This document shows positions 20,513 to 20,995 of a stretch of DNA of 20,995 bases, piece by piece (positions within the stretch are counted from its first letter, which is position 1; every line of letters starts with the position of its first letter). The translations under genes were made by a program, and so were the position numbers. Source of the stretch: Oscillospiraceae bacterium (GTDB lineage Bacteria; Bacillota; Clostridia; Oscillospirales; Oscillospiraceae); NCBI GenBank assembly GCA_015068335.1, contig SVKT01000012.1, forward strand, positions 1 through 20,995, read 5' to 3'. The notes beneath the pieces are model-generated. The model was not told the DNA's origin, did no database searches, and was given only the letters and a program-made list of their open reading frames with translations.

Positions 20513-20995
20513 TGGAGCGCCTGCTGGAATCCGGCCTTACGGCTCTGGGGCTCCCCTGCGACGGCATCCCCGCCCTGACGCGGTATGCCGAGCAGTTGGT
20601 GGAGAAGAACAAGGTGATGAACCTCACCGCCATTACAGACCCCGCCGGCATTGCCACGCTACACTTTCTGGACAGCGCCGCGCTGCTGGGTCTGGCGGAT
20701 TTCCGCGGAAAAACCGTGGCAGACGTGGGGACCGGCGCCGGATTCCCCGGTATGCCCCTGCGCATTCTTGAACCTACCATTCGCCTGACGCTGCTGGACA
20801 GCCTGAACAAGCGCATTGACTTTCTCAAAGAAGTCTGCGCCGACCTGGGGCTGACGGACGTGAACTGCGTCCACGCCAGAGCGGAGGAGTTTGCCGCCGG
20901 CCATCGGGAGTCCTTTGACATCGTCACCTCCCGGGCCGTAGCCAACCTGCAACTGCTCTCCGAACTTTGCCTGCCGCTGGTGAAAGTGGAGAGCA
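20512..20995 (+). CDS. rsmG: 16S rRNA (guanine527-N7)-methyltransferase RsmG, 3'-truncated by window edge
   Basis: RsmG methylates G527 of 16S rRNA; loss gives low-level streptomycin resistance in several bacteria. The ATG at 20512 overlaps the mscL stop (TAATG), pointing to translational coupling; no strong separate ribosome binding site is seen. I translated this open-ended frame by hand: 161 residues are visible of a family length near 230-240. Seen: MNLTAITDP followed by HFLDSAALL, the SAM motif VADVGTGAGFPGMPLRI, LLDSLNKRIDFLKEV, a HARAEE segment, and SRAVANLQLLSELCLPL. In many Firmicutes rsmG sits next to noc or parAB near oriC, which fits this neighbourhood. Confidence 0.93.
   Translation, partial: MERLLESGLTALGLPCDGIPALTRYAEQLVEKNKVMNLTAITDPAGIATLHFLDSAALLGLADFRGKTVADVGTGAGFPGMPLRILEPTIRLTLLDSLNKRIDFLKEVCADLGLTDVNCVHARAEEFAAGHRESFDIVTSRAVANLQLLSELCLPLVKVES

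Noticed and set aside
1..20995. Search for DnaA-box clusters and an oriC
   Set aside because: Partition genes suggest oriC is near, but I saw no cluster of TTATNCACA-type boxes and no dnaA or dnaN gene in the window.
1..20995. Search for CRISPR arrays, tRNAs, insertion sequences, integrases and toxin-antitoxin pairs
   Set aside because: No spaced direct repeats, cloverleaf-like segments, transposase motifs or paired small genes were visible; the region is ordinary core genome.

Overview
The window looks like chromosomal core sequence from a high-GC member of the Clostridia, most likely an Oscillospiraceae/Ruminococcaceae-type gut Firmicute. This is inferred from gene content (DnaD/DnaI-type helicase loading, Soj/Spo0J-type ParAB with a canonical parS, a Noc-like ParB paralogue, ZapA next to a U32 protease-like gene, and the clostridial subtype of SerRS), from strong GGAGG ribosome binding sites and from GC-rich codon use. 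I saw no mobile element, CRISPR array, tRNA, rRNA or phage gene.

Layout: (1) 1-3482, plus strand: the 3' end of prmA, a strong terminator, a Noc-like ParB paralogue (noc), and a membrane-anchored VanW/G5 protein. (2) 3483-4070: a small minus-strand lipoprotein gene and a GC-rich, possibly structured intergenic segment that ends in a T-tract. (3) 4071-4709: a TVP38/DedA-like membrane protein, closed by a bidirectional terminator. (4) 4738-6653, minus strand: the two-gene helicase-loading operon dnaD-dnaI. (5) 6793-9337, plus strand: zapA translationally coupled to a U32-family gene. (6) 9449-16030, plus strand: dut, maf, mreC, mreD, PBP2 (mrdA) and a GH13 glycosidase, tightly spaced like one operon. 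(7) 16136-18616: the chromosome partition locus, namely parS, a sigma-A promoter, parA, parB, an overlapping gene for a single-pass membrane coiled-coil protein, then a second parS. (8) 18654-20995: serS, mscL and the 5' part of rsmG.

Most of the window serves replication initiation, chromosome segregation, division and cell-wall elongation. DnaD/DnaI load the helicase, ParAB-parS and Noc organise the origin region and guard against division over the nucleoid, ZapA supports the Z ring, and MreCD/PBP2 drive lateral wall growth. RsmG and ParAB are commonly near oriC in Firmicutes, so oriC may be close, although no DnaA-box cluster or dnaA gene lies inside the window.

The most interesting items are the uncharacterised membrane coiled-coil protein encoded in overlap with parB and lying between two parS sites, and the Noc-like protein, whose DNA-recognition residues match neither canonical ParB nor canonical Noc fully. 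Both are modest leads. I do not see a clearly new multi-gene system.
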